Shown in pieces: positions 25,513 through 34,452 of a DNA stretch of 64,000 bases. Position 1 is the stretch's first letter; each line of letters opens with the position of its first letter. A program made the position numbers and the translations under genes. Below the pieces are notes generated by a model. It ran no database searches. It was not told the DNA's origin and saw only the letters and a list, made by a program, of their open reading frames with translations. The DNA comes from Kiloniellaceae bacterium. Lineage in GTDB: Bacteria; Pseudomonadota; Alphaproteobacteria; Kiloniellales; Kiloniellaceae. The stretch covers positions 30,903-94,902 of the forward strand of contig JAJFGK010000156.1 in the NCBI GenBank assembly GCA_021776195.1, in the 5' to 3' direction.

Positions 25513-26567
25513 TCCGCCGCGCCTTTTTCCGTGCTGGGGGCCGAGATCGAGCGATCGACGACGATCCCGAAGCGCTCCGGCCAGCGGTCCATCATCCAGC
25601 CGACGATGCCTTGCTGGAAGTAGACCACGATGATCACAATGAGGGCGCCCAGCATGATGTACTGCCAGCCCTCCAGGTAGGTCCAGGTCAGTTCCTTGAT
25701 GACATGGAAGACGACCGCGCCGATGACCGGTCCCCAGATCGTCCCCTTGCCGCCGAGCAGCACCATCAGGACCATGAAGATGCCGAAGGTAATGGTCGGA
25801 AAGGCAATCTCCAGCGGCTCGATGAAACCGCTCATGTTGCCGAAAATGGCCCCCGAGATGCCCAGGAAGAAGGCCGAAATGGCCCAGGCGACGGTCTTGA
25901 TGCGCTTGGTGTGCAGGCCCATCGCCTCGGCTTTGCTTTCGTCATCGCGAATGGCGTTCATGGTCAGGACGAAGCGCCGCGCGTAGAGCCAGCGCAGAAA
26001 GGCGAAGGTCGCGATGCCAAGCGCGAAGTTCAAAAAGTAGAAGAACAGCGATCGGGTGTCTGGGTGGCCGGGATAGGTCGGCAGGGACACACCGCCGCCG
26101 CCGCCGACCAGATCCCAGGTGCCGACCAACTCGCCCGCCGCGATGGCGACGCCCAGGGTGCCGATGGCGAAATAGGGGCCGCGCAGGCCAAACACGATCC
26201 AGCCGAAGATCACCGCGAAGATCGCACAGGCGATGGCGGCCAGGGCCATGCCGAGGAAGAAGCCGGTGTAGTACTGGGTTTCGGTGAAGTCGACCTTGAC
26301 GGCGCCGAAGTGGGCGGTGTACTCGGCGATATCGTAGAAGAGCCCGATCTGGGTGATGGTGCAGACGTACATGCCGGCACCGAAGAAAAGGATGTTGCCC
26401 AGGGAGTTGTAGCCCATCTGCCCGCCCAGGATGTCCCAGGTCAGCGCGAAGACGATCATCATCCACAAGACGGCGATTTGATAGGTATAGGCGGGAAAGA
26501 CGAAGGGCGCGGCCAGGCCGGCGGCGAGAATGACGCCGTAGAGGGCCAGGGTCTTGCCGCCGCCCAT
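25509..26567 (-). CDS. livM: Branched-chain amino acid-type ABC transporter permease LivM
   Basis: 352 residues, about nine membrane helices. Start MGGGKTLALYGVILAAGLAA at ATG 26567, sharing TGATG with the livH stop. LivM family features: WDILGGQMGYNSLGNILFFG, RDDESKAEAMGLHTKRIKTV (the cytoplasmic loop contacting the ATPase), and GGKGTIWGPVIGAVVFHVIK. A loop near 85-105 rich in polar residues follows TM3. It pairs with LivH to form the membrane channel. Confidence 0.94.
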   Translation of the reverse strand: MGGGKTLALYGVILAAGLAAPFVFPAYTYQIAVLWMMIVFALTWDILGGQMGYNSLGNILFFGAGMYVCTITQIGLFYDIAEYTAHFGAVKVDFTETQYYTGFFLGMALAAIACAIFAVIFGWIVFGLRGPYFAIGTLGVAIAAGELVGTWDLVGGGGGVSLPTYPGHPDTRSLFFYFLNFALGIATFAFLRWLYARRFVLTMNAIRDDESKAEAMGLHTKRIKTVAWAISAFFLGISGAIFGNMSGFIEPLEIAFPTITFGIFMVLMVLLGGKGTIWGPVIGAVVFHVIKELTWTYLEGWQYIMLGALIVIIVVYFQQGIVGWMMDRWPERFGIVVDRSISAPSTEKGAAE

Positions 26568-27469
26568 CACTCGACCACCTGACGGATGCGCCGCGACTGG
26601 GCCTGACGCCAGACCAGCACCAGGATCAGAACCCCGACCACGATGGCCTGCTGGAACTCGGCGCCGAGAATGAAACCGCCGAACTGTTCGATCACCCCCA
26701 TGCCGAGCCCGGCCATGATCACCCCCGGCAGGTTGCCGAAGCCGGCGGCGGTCACGATCACGAAGGCGCGGATCGAGTGGGCCACGCCGTAGTAGGGCTG
26801 GATGACCCAGATCATCGAGATCAGCGCGCCGGCGCCGCCGCAGATCGCGGCATTGAGCGCGTAGGTGAAGGCGTAGACCCGGTCGGTGTTGATCCCCATG
26901 ACACGGGCCGCGCGCGCATCCTGGGAGGTGGCGCGAATGGCCTGGCCCATGCGCGAGCGCTTCATGAAGAGCACCACGGCCAGGGCGAGCAGCCCGGCGA
27001 GAACGAAGGACAGCAGCTTGACCTGGGCGATCGTCACGTTGCCGCCGAAAAGGGTCAGGATCTCGAAGCCCGAACTGGCCGACTGGGTTTCCGGGCCGAA
27101 CATCCGGTTCAGGACCTGCTGGATGACGATGGCCAACCCGAAGGTGGCGAGCAGCGAGGTGAAGAGGTCGCGGCCGACGACCCGGGCGATGATCACCCGG
27201 TAGATCAGCCAGCCGAAGCCGAACATCGAAACCAGCGCCACCGGTAGACCAAAAAGCGGGTGGATCCCCTTGGTGCCGAGCCACCAGGCGATGTAACCGC
27301 CCATGATGACGAATTCGCCCTGGGCCAGGTTCTTGACGTTCATCACGCCCCAGACAAGGGCCAGCCCATAGGCCGCCAAGGCGAAGATGGCCCCGATGAA
27401 GAGACCGTCCAGCAAGAGCTGGAGATTCAGGAAGGGGGCCAGGGCGAGCAGCGTGATGTTATCGAGCAT
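26567..27469 (-). CDS. livH: Branched-chain amino acid-type ABC transporter permease LivH
   Basis: 300 residues, about eight membrane helices. Family blocks: LALVWGVMNVKNLAQGEFVM-like sequence near residue 35, MRRSR-type loop (FMKRSRMGQAIRATSQD) with AARVMGINTDRVYAFTYALN, and AAGFGNLPGVIMAGLGMGVI near the end. Encodes one of the two permeases; ATG 27469. It is separated from the binding-protein gene livK by an 86-bp gap holding a strong hairpin. Confidence 0.94.
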   Translation of the reverse strand: MLDNITLLALAPFLNLQLLLDGLFIGAIFALAAYGLALVWGVMNVKNLAQGEFVIMGGYIAWWLGTKGIHPLFGLPVALVSMFGFGWLIYRVIIARVVGRDLFTSLLATFGLAIVIQQVLNRMFGPETQSASSGFEILTLFGGNVTIAQVKLLSFVLAGLLALAVVLFMKRSRMGQAIRATSQDARAARVMGINTDRVYAFTYALNAAICGGAGALISMIWVIQPYYGVAHSIRAFVIVTAAGFGNLPGVIMAGLGMGVIEQFGGFILGAEFQQAIVVGVLILVLVWRQAQSRRIRQVVE

Positions 27470-27499
27470 AGAGCTTCCGCGGTTGGCGGTGAGGAAACC

Positions 27500-27534
27500 C
27501 CCATCCGCCCGGCCTCAGGGCCCGGGCGGATGGG
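27500..27534 (-). promoter_or_regulatory. Strong hairpin between livK and livH
   Basis: A perfect 13-bp stem (CCCATCCGCCCGG at 27500-27512 with its complement at 27522-27534) and a 9-nt loop lie just after the livK stop, with no T-run. Such hairpins after binding-protein genes typically protect the upstream mRNA and lower downstream expression, giving more binding protein than permease. Confidence 0.7.
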
Positions 27535-27555
27535 AGGTCAGCCATCGAGAACTGC

Positions 27556-28800
27556 TCAGTTGATCGGCACCATACGGGGATGGTTCACCGGGTGGGAGGC
27601 CCACTTGGAGGGCGCCACCACGACATATTCGCCGTTCTGGATCTGGCGCAGGACCATCGGCTTGGCGATGTTGTTGCCGGCCTCGGAGAACTTGATGCCG
27701 CCATAGAAGGTCGACATTTCGGTGGCCGCCAGGGCATCGCGGATCTTCTCGTTGTCGAAGGAGTTGGCGCGCTCGAAGGCGTCCTTCCAGACCATGACCG
27801 CGGCAGAGGCCTGGGCCGACTGGTAGGGCACGTTCTTGTAGCCCTCGAAGGTCGCCTTGAAGAGCGCGTCGTACTCCGCCGCCGTGCCGAAGAGCTCGTC
27901 GGAGTAGCTCAGGGTCTCCGCCCACTGGGTCGGGCAGAGGAAGTCGTTGGTCGCGGCGCCGAACTTTTCGATCACCTTGGCCGCCTCGCAGTGGGTCATG
28001 GCAATCATCGGCACGTCGATCTTCAGCTCGGCGATCTGCTTGGCCGCCGTCGCGGCGCCCTTGGAATGGCCCGAGACGACCAGAAGGTCGGGCTTCAGTG
28101 CCCGCACCTTGGTCAGGGTCGCCGTCATGTCGTTGAGGTCGCGGGGCAGCTTGTCGTCGATCACGACCTGCATGCCGTACTTCGCGGCATCGTCGAGAAC
28201 GCCGGCCCGCACATCCAGGGAGAAGGGATCGTTCTCGAAGGCCATGGCGATGCGCACATCGCTCGGCGTCATGCCGTTCTTCTCGGCGATCTCCGCGGCC
28301 AGGGAAATGGAAGACGCCAGGTACTGCTCGGAGGTCGAGAGCACGGCGAAGAGATACTTGTAACCCTGGGTGAAGAGCGACCGGGACGCACCCTCGGCCT
28401 CGACCATGGGCACCTTGTACTTCTCGGTCACCGGCGCGATCGCCTTGGTCATGCCCGAGCTATAGGGCCCAAGCATGAATTGGACGCCGTCCTGTTGGAT
28501 CAGTCGTTCGACCAACTGGGCGCCACGCGCCGGGGTCGATTCGTCGTCATAGTACTGAACCGCCAGTTTGTAAGACTTGCCGTCGACCATGACACCGCCG
28601 GTCTCGTTGATCCTCTGGACCGCCAACTCGTAGCCGTTCTGCGCGTGGATGCCGTTGGTCGAGTACTTGCCGGTCAGCGAAATCGCCGAGCCCAGCGTGA
28701 TGGTGTCGCCCTCGACCTTGGCCTCGGCGCCCATGGCCGTGGCCAGCAGGGCCGCCGCCGCGAGGGTGCCGACAAACAGTGACTTCATCGAATTTGACAT
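27556..28800 (-). CDS. livK: Branched-chain amino acid-type periplasmic binding protein LivK
   Basis: 414 residues, type I periplasmic binding protein. ATG 28800 (MSNSMKSLFVG) gives a signal peptide ending near GAEA; ATG 28788 is possible. The mature domain shows ITLGSAISLTGKYSTNGIHA, DDESTPARGAQLVERLIQQD and LGPYSSGMTKAIAP, typical of amide/branched-chain amino acid binding proteins. It captures substrate in the periplasm for LivHMGF. It is first in the livKHMGF unit. Substrate specificity beyond the HAAT family cannot be read here. Confidence 0.92.
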   Translation of the reverse strand: MSNSMKSLFVGTLAAAALLATAMGAEAKVEGDTITLGSAISLTGKYSTNGIHAQNGYELAVQRINETGGVMVDGKSYKLAVQYYDDESTPARGAQLVERLIQQDGVQFMLGPYSSGMTKAIAPVTEKYKVPMVEAEGASRSLFTQGYKYLFAVLSTSEQYLASSISLAAEIAEKNGMTPSDVRIAMAFENDPFSLDVRAGVLDDAAKYGMQVVIDDKLPRDLNDMTATLTKVRALKPDLLVVSGHSKGAATAAKQIAELKIDVPMIAMTHCEAAKVIEKFGAATNDFLCPTQWAETLSYSDELFGTAAEYDALFKATFEGYKNVPYQSAQASAAVMVWKDAFERANSFDNEKIRDALAATEMSTFYGGIKFSEAGNNIAKPMVLRQIQNGEYVVVAPSKWASHPVNHPRMVPIN

Positions 28801-28947
28801 TGCTTGATCTCCCAGTTGTCCGTCCGGGGCGTTGGCGCCCACCATCTTGGCGCGGGCCCTCGGCCACGCGCTTTTCCTGTTGGCGCAAGAATATATCCCT
28901 TTGCCCGCCACGCAAGCCTCGCGTTGGCGCGAATTTCCACTCTTTTC

Positions 28948-30231
28948 CTAGCGCCGGCGCATGGCATGGCGGCTCATCTGGGCCAGATCGCGGTCCATTT
29001 GATCGCGCACCGCGTCGACCGAGAAGGTGGTCGCCCCGGTCCCCGCCGACGAGGTCACCGAGACCGAAGGGCCCTGTTCGCTCAGCGGCAGGGCCTCGCG
29101 CTGGGTCATGCGCCAGAGCGCGAAAGCGCCGATGGCGCCATGCACCAGGGCCAGAAAGCCGAAGAAGGCGAAGCTGCCGAGATGGTCCATCAGGATGGCG
29201 ACGAGGGTCGGCCCCACGGTGGCGCCGACCCCGACGTAGATATAGAGCTTGGCCGAGGCGGCCACCATCTGGTCCTGTTCCAGGTAGTCGTTCATATAGG
29301 CGACGCAGAGCGAGTAGAGCGGCAGCGACATGCCGCCGAAGCCCACCACGATGGCGAAGAGCAAGACCGGGTGGAGCGGTCCGATCAGGGCGCCGGCCAA
29401 GGCCAGGCCACTGGCGATCCAGGTGACCGCGGTCAGGACCCGGCGCCGGTCGAAGCGATCCGAAGCGCCGCCGATCGGCCACTGAAAGGCCAGGCCGCCG
29501 ATGAAGATCATGGACATGAAAAAGGCCACGCCCTGGACCGAGAGTCCGATGCGCCCGGCGTAGACGGCGCCCATGCCGATCAAGGTGCCGTGGGCCATGC
29601 CGGTGAAAAAGGAGGCGACCACCCCCAATGGCGAGTGGCGGTAGAGCTCGAACAACCCAATCCCTCGCGTGGTCTCGATCTTCGGCGCCGGCCCGGCGCT
29701 CAGCAGCAGCGGGATGAGTCCCAGGGAGATAAGCAGCGAGGCGACGATAAAGAGCAGGAAATCCTGCGGATCGCCGAGATTGAGCAGATACTGGCCGCCG
29801 GCCATGCCGCCCAGCACGACGATCGAGTAGAAGGACAACATCTGGCCGCGGGTCTGGTTGGTCGCCCGGTCGTTCAGCCAGGACTCGGCCACCACATAGA
29901 GGCTGGCATAGCTGAAGCCGGTGACGATGCGCATGGCGCCCCAGGTCCAGGGCTCGACCGCCACGAGATGCACCAGCACCGCGGTCGAGGCGAGCGACGC
30001 CATGGCGGCGAAGACGCGGACGTGGCCGACCTGCCGCACCATGCGCGGCGCCAGAAGGGACCCGGCCAGGAACCCGACGAAGTAGCCCGACATCACCAGT
30101 CCCGTGACGGTGGTGTCGAAACCCTCCGCCACGGCGCGAATGCCGAGCAGGGTGCCCTGCAGGCCGTTGCCCAACATGATAAAGCAAAGGCCCAGAAAAA
30201 GGGCCCAGGCCGAGGCCACGGCTTGCAGCAT
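28948..30231 (-). CDS. MFS transporter, YcaD-like
   Basis: 427 residues with 12 predicted helices and a soluble C-terminal tail of about 45 residues. Blocks such as GFDTTVTGLVMSGYFVGFLA, SYASLYVVAESWLNDRATNQ and TRGQMLSFYSIVVLGGMAGGQ are those of the YcaD/MFS_1-like group of putative transporters. ATG 30231 chosen; a TTG at 30237 is also in frame. The substrate is unknown. It precedes nothing obvious in an operon; the ArsC-like gene lies 24 bp upstream on the same strand. Confidence 0.88.
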   Translation of the reverse strand: MLQAVASAWALFLGLCFIMLGNGLQGTLLGIRAVAEGFDTTVTGLVMSGYFVGFLAGSLLAPRMVRQVGHVRVFAAMASLASTAVLVHLVAVEPWTWGAMRIVTGFSYASLYVVAESWLNDRATNQTRGQMLSFYSIVVLGGMAGGQYLLNLGDPQDFLLFIVASLLISLGLIPLLLSAGPAPKIETTRGIGLFELYRHSPLGVVASFFTGMAHGTLIGMGAVYAGRIGLSVQGVAFFMSMIFIGGLAFQWPIGGASDRFDRRRVLTAVTWIASGLALAGALIGPLHPVLLFAIVVGFGGMSLPLYSLCVAYMNDYLEQDQMVAASAKLYIYVGVGATVGPTLVAILMDHLGSFAFFGFLALVHGAIGAFALWRMTQREALPLSEQGPSVSVTSSAGTGATTFSVDAVRDQMDRDLAQMSRHAMRRR

Positions 30232-30255
30232 TGTCAAATCCCAATCGTTTCAGTC

Positions 30256-30600
30256 TTAACCGACCAACCGCCGGCGCGTCGTCGCGTCGAACCCGACCAG
30301 AACCTCTTCGCCCTGCTCGATGACCGGGCGTTTAATGACCGTTGGGTTGGCTGCCATCAGGGCGATGGCCCTGGGCCCGTCCAACCCCTCCCGCGACGCC
30401 TCCGGCAGCTCGCGCCAGGTGCGGCTCTTGCGGTTCAGGAGGGTTTCCCAGCCCGCCTTGGCGGTCCAGGCCTCCAGGCGCTCCACGGGCAAACCGTCGT
30501 CGCGCAGATCGTGGAAGCGATGGTCCTGTCCGCTATCGCTCAGGAGGCGCCGTGCCTTGCGACAGCTATCGCAGTTCTTCAGGCCATAGAGCGTCAGCAT
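30256..30600 (-). CDS. ArsC/Spx-family reductase, YffB-like
   Basis: 114 residues, thioredoxin-like fold of the ArsC family. It starts LTLYGLKNCDSCRKARRLL, with an N-terminal CxxC (Cys10, Cys13), and keeps the later NPTVIKRPVIEQGEEVLVGF block. This is the YffB type, usually suggested to be a glutathione-dependent thiol reductase rather than an arsenate reductase. Short intergenic gaps on both sides suggest co-transcription with the Sel1 gene and the MFS gene. Confidence 0.87.
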   Translation of the reverse strand: MLTLYGLKNCDSCRKARRLLSDSGQDHRFHDLRDDGLPVERLEAWTAKAGWETLLNRKSRTWRELPEASREGLDGPRAIALMAANPTVIKRPVIEQGEEVLVGFDATTRRRLVG

Positions 30601-30616
30601 GGTCCGGCCCGGTTGT

Positions 30617-31453
30617 CTACTGGCCGGCCCAAAGCCGCGGCGCGAAGGCCTCGGCCCTGGTGACGGCCGTTTCGATGTCCGTCTCGGTCATGCGCTCGCG
30701 CAGGGCACGCACGTTGTCGGCCGCGGCGTCGTGATCCTGGGCGGCTGCGACCAGGGCCCAGGTCAGGGCGGCGACATCGTCTTGCTCGACCCCCTGGCCC
30801 TTGGCGAGGCGGACCGAGATGCGGTGCTGGGCCTTGGCGTAGCCGCCCTGGGCGGCGCGCTGAAACCAGAGGATCGATTGCTCGATCGATGGTTCGGTTC
30901 CGAGGCCGTCGCGGTAGATCTTTCCCAGGTTGTACTGGGCTTTCAGGTTCCCGGCTCTGCCCGCCTTCAAGATCAGATCGAAGGCCGCCGCGTCGTCTTG
31001 CTCCACGCCGAGGCCGGCCAGGTAGAGTTTGCCCAGGGTATACTGCGAGCGAGAAAAGCCGCTGTCGGATGCCGCTTCCAACCACTTGGCCGCAGCTGGA
31101 AAGTCAGGCTCGCCCGGGGCGTCGCCGATCAGCGCCAGGGCCAGGTTGTGCTGGGCCAGCGCGTAGCCCTGCCCGGCCGCCTGTTCCCACCAGCGCATGG
31201 CCGTGGCGAGGTCGCGTTCGACCCCGCGGCCCTCGTCGTAAAGCGTGCCCAGGTTGAACTGGGCGCGCGGGTCGCCGGCCTCGGCGCTGGCGCTCCAATG
31301 TTCGAAGGCGGAGGCGAAATCGCCGGTCTCGTAGGCATCCCAGCCGGGATCCTGCTGTGCGCCCGCCCGGTCGGCGGTCGAGGCCGAAAGCAGCAGGGCG
31401 AGCGCGACGCCCAGGAAGAGGACCTTGTGTCCTTTGGCCGGAGTTCGAAACAT
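30617..31453 (-). CDS. Sel1-repeat (SLR) protein, exported
   Basis: 278 residues. A signal peptide (VLFLGVALALLLSASTADRA, cleavage near GAQ) is followed by about five Sel1-like repeats, for example AQFNLGTLYDEGRGVERDLA, AQHNLALALIGD, SQYTLGKLYLAGLGVEQDDA and AQYNLGKIYRDGLGTEPSIE. Sel1 repeats are solenoids that bind proteins, often in the envelope. I use ATG 31453; TTG 31459 is in frame. Specific partner unknown. Confidence 0.85.
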   Translation of the reverse strand: MFRTPAKGHKVLFLGVALALLLSASTADRAGAQQDPGWDAYETGDFASAFEHWSASAEAGDPRAQFNLGTLYDEGRGVERDLATAMRWWEQAAGQGYALAQHNLALALIGDAPGEPDFPAAAKWLEAASDSGFSRSQYTLGKLYLAGLGVEQDDAAAFDLILKAGRAGNLKAQYNLGKIYRDGLGTEPSIEQSILWFQRAAQGGYAKAQHRISVRLAKGQGVEQDDVAALTWALVAAAQDHDAAADNVRALRERMTETDIETAVTRAEAFAPRLWAGQ

Positions 31454-31498
31454 GGTCAACCGTTGTCCCTTTCAAGTGATCGCGAAACTTGTTTCCGT

Positions 31499-32137
31499 TT
31501 AGCCCGATTGGGCAGAGAGGCGTTGGGTCTTGGCGCGCAGGACCTCGAGCAGGCCGGCGACGCCGTTCTTCTTGACGACGGCGGCGAAATCGTCGCGCTG
31601 GGTCAGGGCCAGACTGACGCCCTCGACCACCACGTCGATCACGCGGGGCTGGCCGTTGATCTCGCGGACCCGCCAGGCGGCGGCGACCGGCGTGCTGCTC
31701 GGCCGGTTGATGCGGCTGTCGACGTAGATATCCTTTTTGCCCGCGTCACGGGTGCCGACGACGACGACCGTTTCGCCGGCATAGCCTGCCAGGCGGTTGG
31801 CGAAGGTGCGGACCACATAGAGCGAGAAGAGGGCGAGGTAGTCGCGCTGCTGCTCTGGTGTCGCCCGGCGCCAGGCCTTGCCCAGGACAATGCGCCCGAT
31901 CAGATCGATGTCGAATCCCTGGTCGAAGATCTGCGCCAGGGCGGCCTCGCGCTGTGCCAGGGTCAGGTCCCGCCGGGCCAGGGTGCCGATCGCCTGTTGG
32001 CTGAGATTTTGAATGTGCTGCGCCGCCGCCGCGCCGTTGGCGTCGGCCGGTCCCGCTCTCCAGCCGACCCCGACGACCGCCAGTCCGGCGGTGGCCAAGG
32101 CTAGGCCGGTGATGACTTTGCGCCGTTGCAGTCCCAC
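31499..32137 (-). CDS. mlaC: MlaC/Ttg2D-family phospholipid-binding protein
   Basis: 212 residues. GTG 32137 has AAAGAGAGG upstream and yields an N-terminus LQRRKVITGLALATAGLAV, a twin-arginine-like export signal. The mature domain is MlaC (Tol_Tol_Ttg2): DLIGRIVLGKAWRRATPEQQ, FSLYVVRTFANRLAGYAGET and VDVVVEGVSLALTQRDDFAAV. MlaC carries phospholipids across the periplasm between the outer-membrane MlaA and the inner-membrane MlaFEDB ABC system. It is divergent from mlaA; the MlaFEDB genes are not in the window. Confidence 0.92.
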   Translation of the reverse strand: MGLQRRKVITGLALATAGLAVVGVGWRAGPADANGAAAAQHIQNLSQQAIGTLARRDLTLAQREAALAQIFDQGFDIDLIGRIVLGKAWRRATPEQQRDYLALFSLYVVRTFANRLAGYAGETVVVVGTRDAGKKDIYVDSRINRPSSTPVAAAWRVREINGQPRVIDVVVEGVSLALTQRDDFAAVVKKNGVAGLLEVLRAKTQRLSAQSG

Positions 32138-32396
32138 GGTCGCCTCTCTTTCGCTCCTGCGGGGCGGCCCGGCCGCCACGATGATTATGGGGCGAGATCA
32201 TAGGCAGCCCTTCGCCGGGATGCGACCAAAATATGAGTGGGCCAATGTACGAGCGGGCCACGACGCCAATTTCCTCGCCGCAAGAAGCGGTTCGTCGGGC
32301 TGGCCTTCTGGGACTGACAATTCTTCCGAGAATGGTTATTCTCGCCGGAACGAGCCGCGCCAGTGGCTGTACCGAGGGGACGGCGAGGGGGCCTCC

Positions 32397-33494
32397 ATGT
32401 TCAGGTTGTTGAGTACGATCGGCGTGACGCTGCTGCTTTGGGCCGGGACCATGGGCCCTGCGGCCTGGGCCGCCGATACCCTGCCGGCCGACGTCGCCGC
32501 GCGAATCGACCAGGTGGCGACCTCCATCGGGCCGCTGGCCTACAGCAACGCACCGCCGGACCTGGCCGGTCAGGACGCGCGCCGCCGCGCCGAACAGGCG
32601 ATGATCGCGGTGGTGATGAGCGGCATCGTGCGCAATCCGGGCCAGCACCGCGGCATCGTCGCCTATGCGACCCGTCAGGCGCCGGCCCTTCGCGAGGTCG
32701 TCGCCGCCAAGGCCGTTCAGTCTTTTCCCGGTTTCGCCGCCGACATCAATCAGGCCGCCAATCTGACGGCGGCACCGGCGCCCCAGGTCGACGCCCAGAC
32801 TTCGGCGCGAGCGGAGGCGGTGGAAGGTCTGCCCGAGGAAATCTACGACCCGATGGAGGGCCTCAACCGTGGCATCTTCTGGTTCAACGATGTCCTCGAC
32901 ACGGTCCTGCTCCGCCCGGTCGCCTGGACCTACGGCTTCATCACGCCGGATTTCGCCAAGGACATGGTCTCCAACGCGTTCGACAACTTCAACTCGCCGG
33001 TCATTCTCGCCAACGACCTGCTGCAGTTCGAGATGACCGATGCCGCCGTGACCACCGGGCGCCTGGCGATCAACTCGACGGTCGGAATTGCCGGATTCTT
33101 CGACGTGGCCGCGGCCTGGGGCCTGCCGCCGCATCATGCCGACTTCGGCCAGACGCTGCATTCCTATGGCACCCCGGCCGGTCCCTATCTGGTCCTGCCG
33201 GTGCTCGGGCCCTCGACGGTGCGCGACGGAATCGGCAGCGCCGCCGACTCCTTTCTGCATCCCAGAGCCTACTTCTTCGACTTCATTCCGACCAATCTGG
33301 CGATCACCGTGGCCAACGGACTGGTCATTCGCGAGCAGTTGATCGATCCGCTCGACGACCTGAAGGAAAATTCGCTCGACTACTACGCCGCCCTCAGGAG
33401 CGCCTACTACCAGAACCGAGCGGTCGAGCTGAACCGGGGCGAGCCCCTGCCCGCCGGCGGCGCGGTGGAGGACCTCTTCGGCGAGAACTTCTGA
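32397..33494 (+). CDS. mlaA: MlaA (VacJ) family outer-membrane lipid asymmetry protein with N-terminal extension
   Basis: 365 residues. Signal peptide 1-26 (FRLLSTIGVTLLLWAG, cleavage AWA-A), no lipobox cysteine. The VacJ domain starts at about 148: YDPMEGLNRGIFWFNDVLDT, then NNF-type helices and SYGTPAGPYLVLPVLGPSTV. Between signal and domain lies an extra helical region of about 120 residues (ADVAARIDQVATSIGPLAYS onward) absent from the classic MlaA of about 250. MlaA removes misplaced phospholipid from the outer leaflet and passes it to MlaC. GAGGGGG lies before ATG 32397. Confidence 0.92.
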   Translation: MFRLLSTIGVTLLLWAGTMGPAAWAADTLPADVAARIDQVATSIGPLAYSNAPPDLAGQDARRRAEQAMIAVVMSGIVRNPGQHRGIVAYATRQAPALREVVAAKAVQSFPGFAADINQAANLTAAPAPQVDAQTSARAEAVEGLPEEIYDPMEGLNRGIFWFNDVLDTVLLRPVAWTYGFITPDFAKDMVSNAFDNFNSPVILANDLLQFEMTDAAVTTGRLAINSTVGIAGFFDVAAAWGLPPHHADFGQTLHSYGTPAGPYLVLPVLGPSTVRDGIGSAADSFLHPRAYFFDFIPTNLAITVANGLVIREQLIDPLDDLKENSLDYYAALRSAYYQNRAVELNRGEPLPAGGAVEDLFGENF

Positions 33495-33555
33495 CCCAAG
33501 CGCGGCGGCAGATGGCCCTGTCTCCCTTGCGCAGCGAGATTTCGTCGCTCTCCGC

Positions 33556-34386
33556 CTACTCGTACCATCCTTCCGTCGAGTGCCGCAGGCCCGTGAACTG
33601 TGCCATGTCATGCCCGCACCAGACCTGGGCGGCGAGGCGTCCGGCGCGGGTCCGGATTTCCTCGACGGTGCGCGCAGCCTTGGCCGCTGAAACGGGATAT
33701 CCCGCGGGCCGGGGCGGCGGCCCATAGTTCTCCATTGTGAACAAGGCATCGGATGCCAGGATGATGCGGCCTGTTTCATCAAGTGACACGTCGAGCCCCA
33801 GCATTCCCGCCGCGTGACCCGCGCCCCAGTTGAGGAGCGTGACATGGTCGTTGAGCGGCAGTTCGTCTTCATGGGCCTCGACGAAACGCCAATTCAAATC
33901 CTGGGCGATCCATTGCTCGGTGTCCCGCCAGGCGTAGGAACTATCGGGATCCCGACGTTCATGGCAGGCCAGCGCGACATCGAATTCATCGCGATGGACG
34001 ATGACCTGGGATTTTCGAAAGTACTCCACGCAACCGGCGTGATCGGAATGCATGTGGGAGAGAACCACCTGCCCGATGTCGTCGGGCCCCAGTCCCATTT
34101 GCTCGAGCCGGTTTGGCAGGTGGCATGCTTCGCCGTCCGGCCCGGGTGCCCAGGGGAACTGCGCTTGAAAGGCCTCGGACCAGCGGCCCTCGGGCTTCAT
34201 GGCATCGGGGTGGCAGCCGGCGTCGTAGAGGATACGCCCCTCCGGTCCCTCCAGGAGATAGGCGGAAATCGGAAACTCCACTATTTCCTTGGCGGACGGG
34301 CTGTCGTCCGCGAGATCGCCGAAAAAGCTCGCGCGCGCCATGCGCATGCGACCCAGATCCAAGACGAAGAGTTTGTTGCGTATCAA
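33556..34386 (-). CDS. Metallo-beta-lactamase-fold hydrolase, N-acyl homoserine lactonase family
   Basis: 276 residues. Zinc motif HMHSDH at 111-116 (VVLSHMHSDHAGCVEYF), the later metal ligands in the GHAAGMLGLDV and ILASDALF regions, and a final His in WCGHDMAQF. The start KLFVLDLGRMRM is the usual N-terminus of AHL-lactonase-like proteins; the best start is TTG 34386, as ATG 34347 would remove the first strand. Members open lactones; many have unknown metabolic substrates. It is last in the minus-strand set with the flavoenzyme and methyltransferase, so a metabolic lactone or thioester substrate is as likely as quorum-signal cleavage. Confidence 0.85.
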   Translation of the reverse strand: MIRNKLFVLDLGRMRMARASFFGDLADDSPSAKEIVEFPISAYLLEGPEGRILYDAGCHPDAMKPEGRWSEAFQAQFPWAPGPDGEACHLPNRLEQMGLGPDDIGQVVLSHMHSDHAGCVEYFRKSQVIVHRDEFDVALACHERRDPDSSYAWRDTEQWIAQDLNWRFVEAHEDELPLNDHVTLLNWGAGHAAGMLGLDVSLDETGRIILASDALFTMENYGPPPRPAGYPVSAAKAARTVEEIRTRAGRLAAQVWCGHDMAQFTGLRHSTEGWYE

Positions 34387-34452
34387 AATGGCAGCCCCAT
34401 TTCGCGATCATCTTATCGTATCATGATCGATGCGCTGTCCATTTCGGCAGCG

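Noticed and set aside
30256..30600. Calling the ArsC-like gene arsenate reductase
   Set aside because: The N-terminal CxxC and YffB-type sequence, and the absence of other ars genes, argue against arsenic resistance.
33556..34386. Assigning the lactonase-fold gene to quorum quenching
   Set aside because: The fold is shared by many hydrolases and no luxI/luxR quorum genes are nearby; its operon is metabolic.
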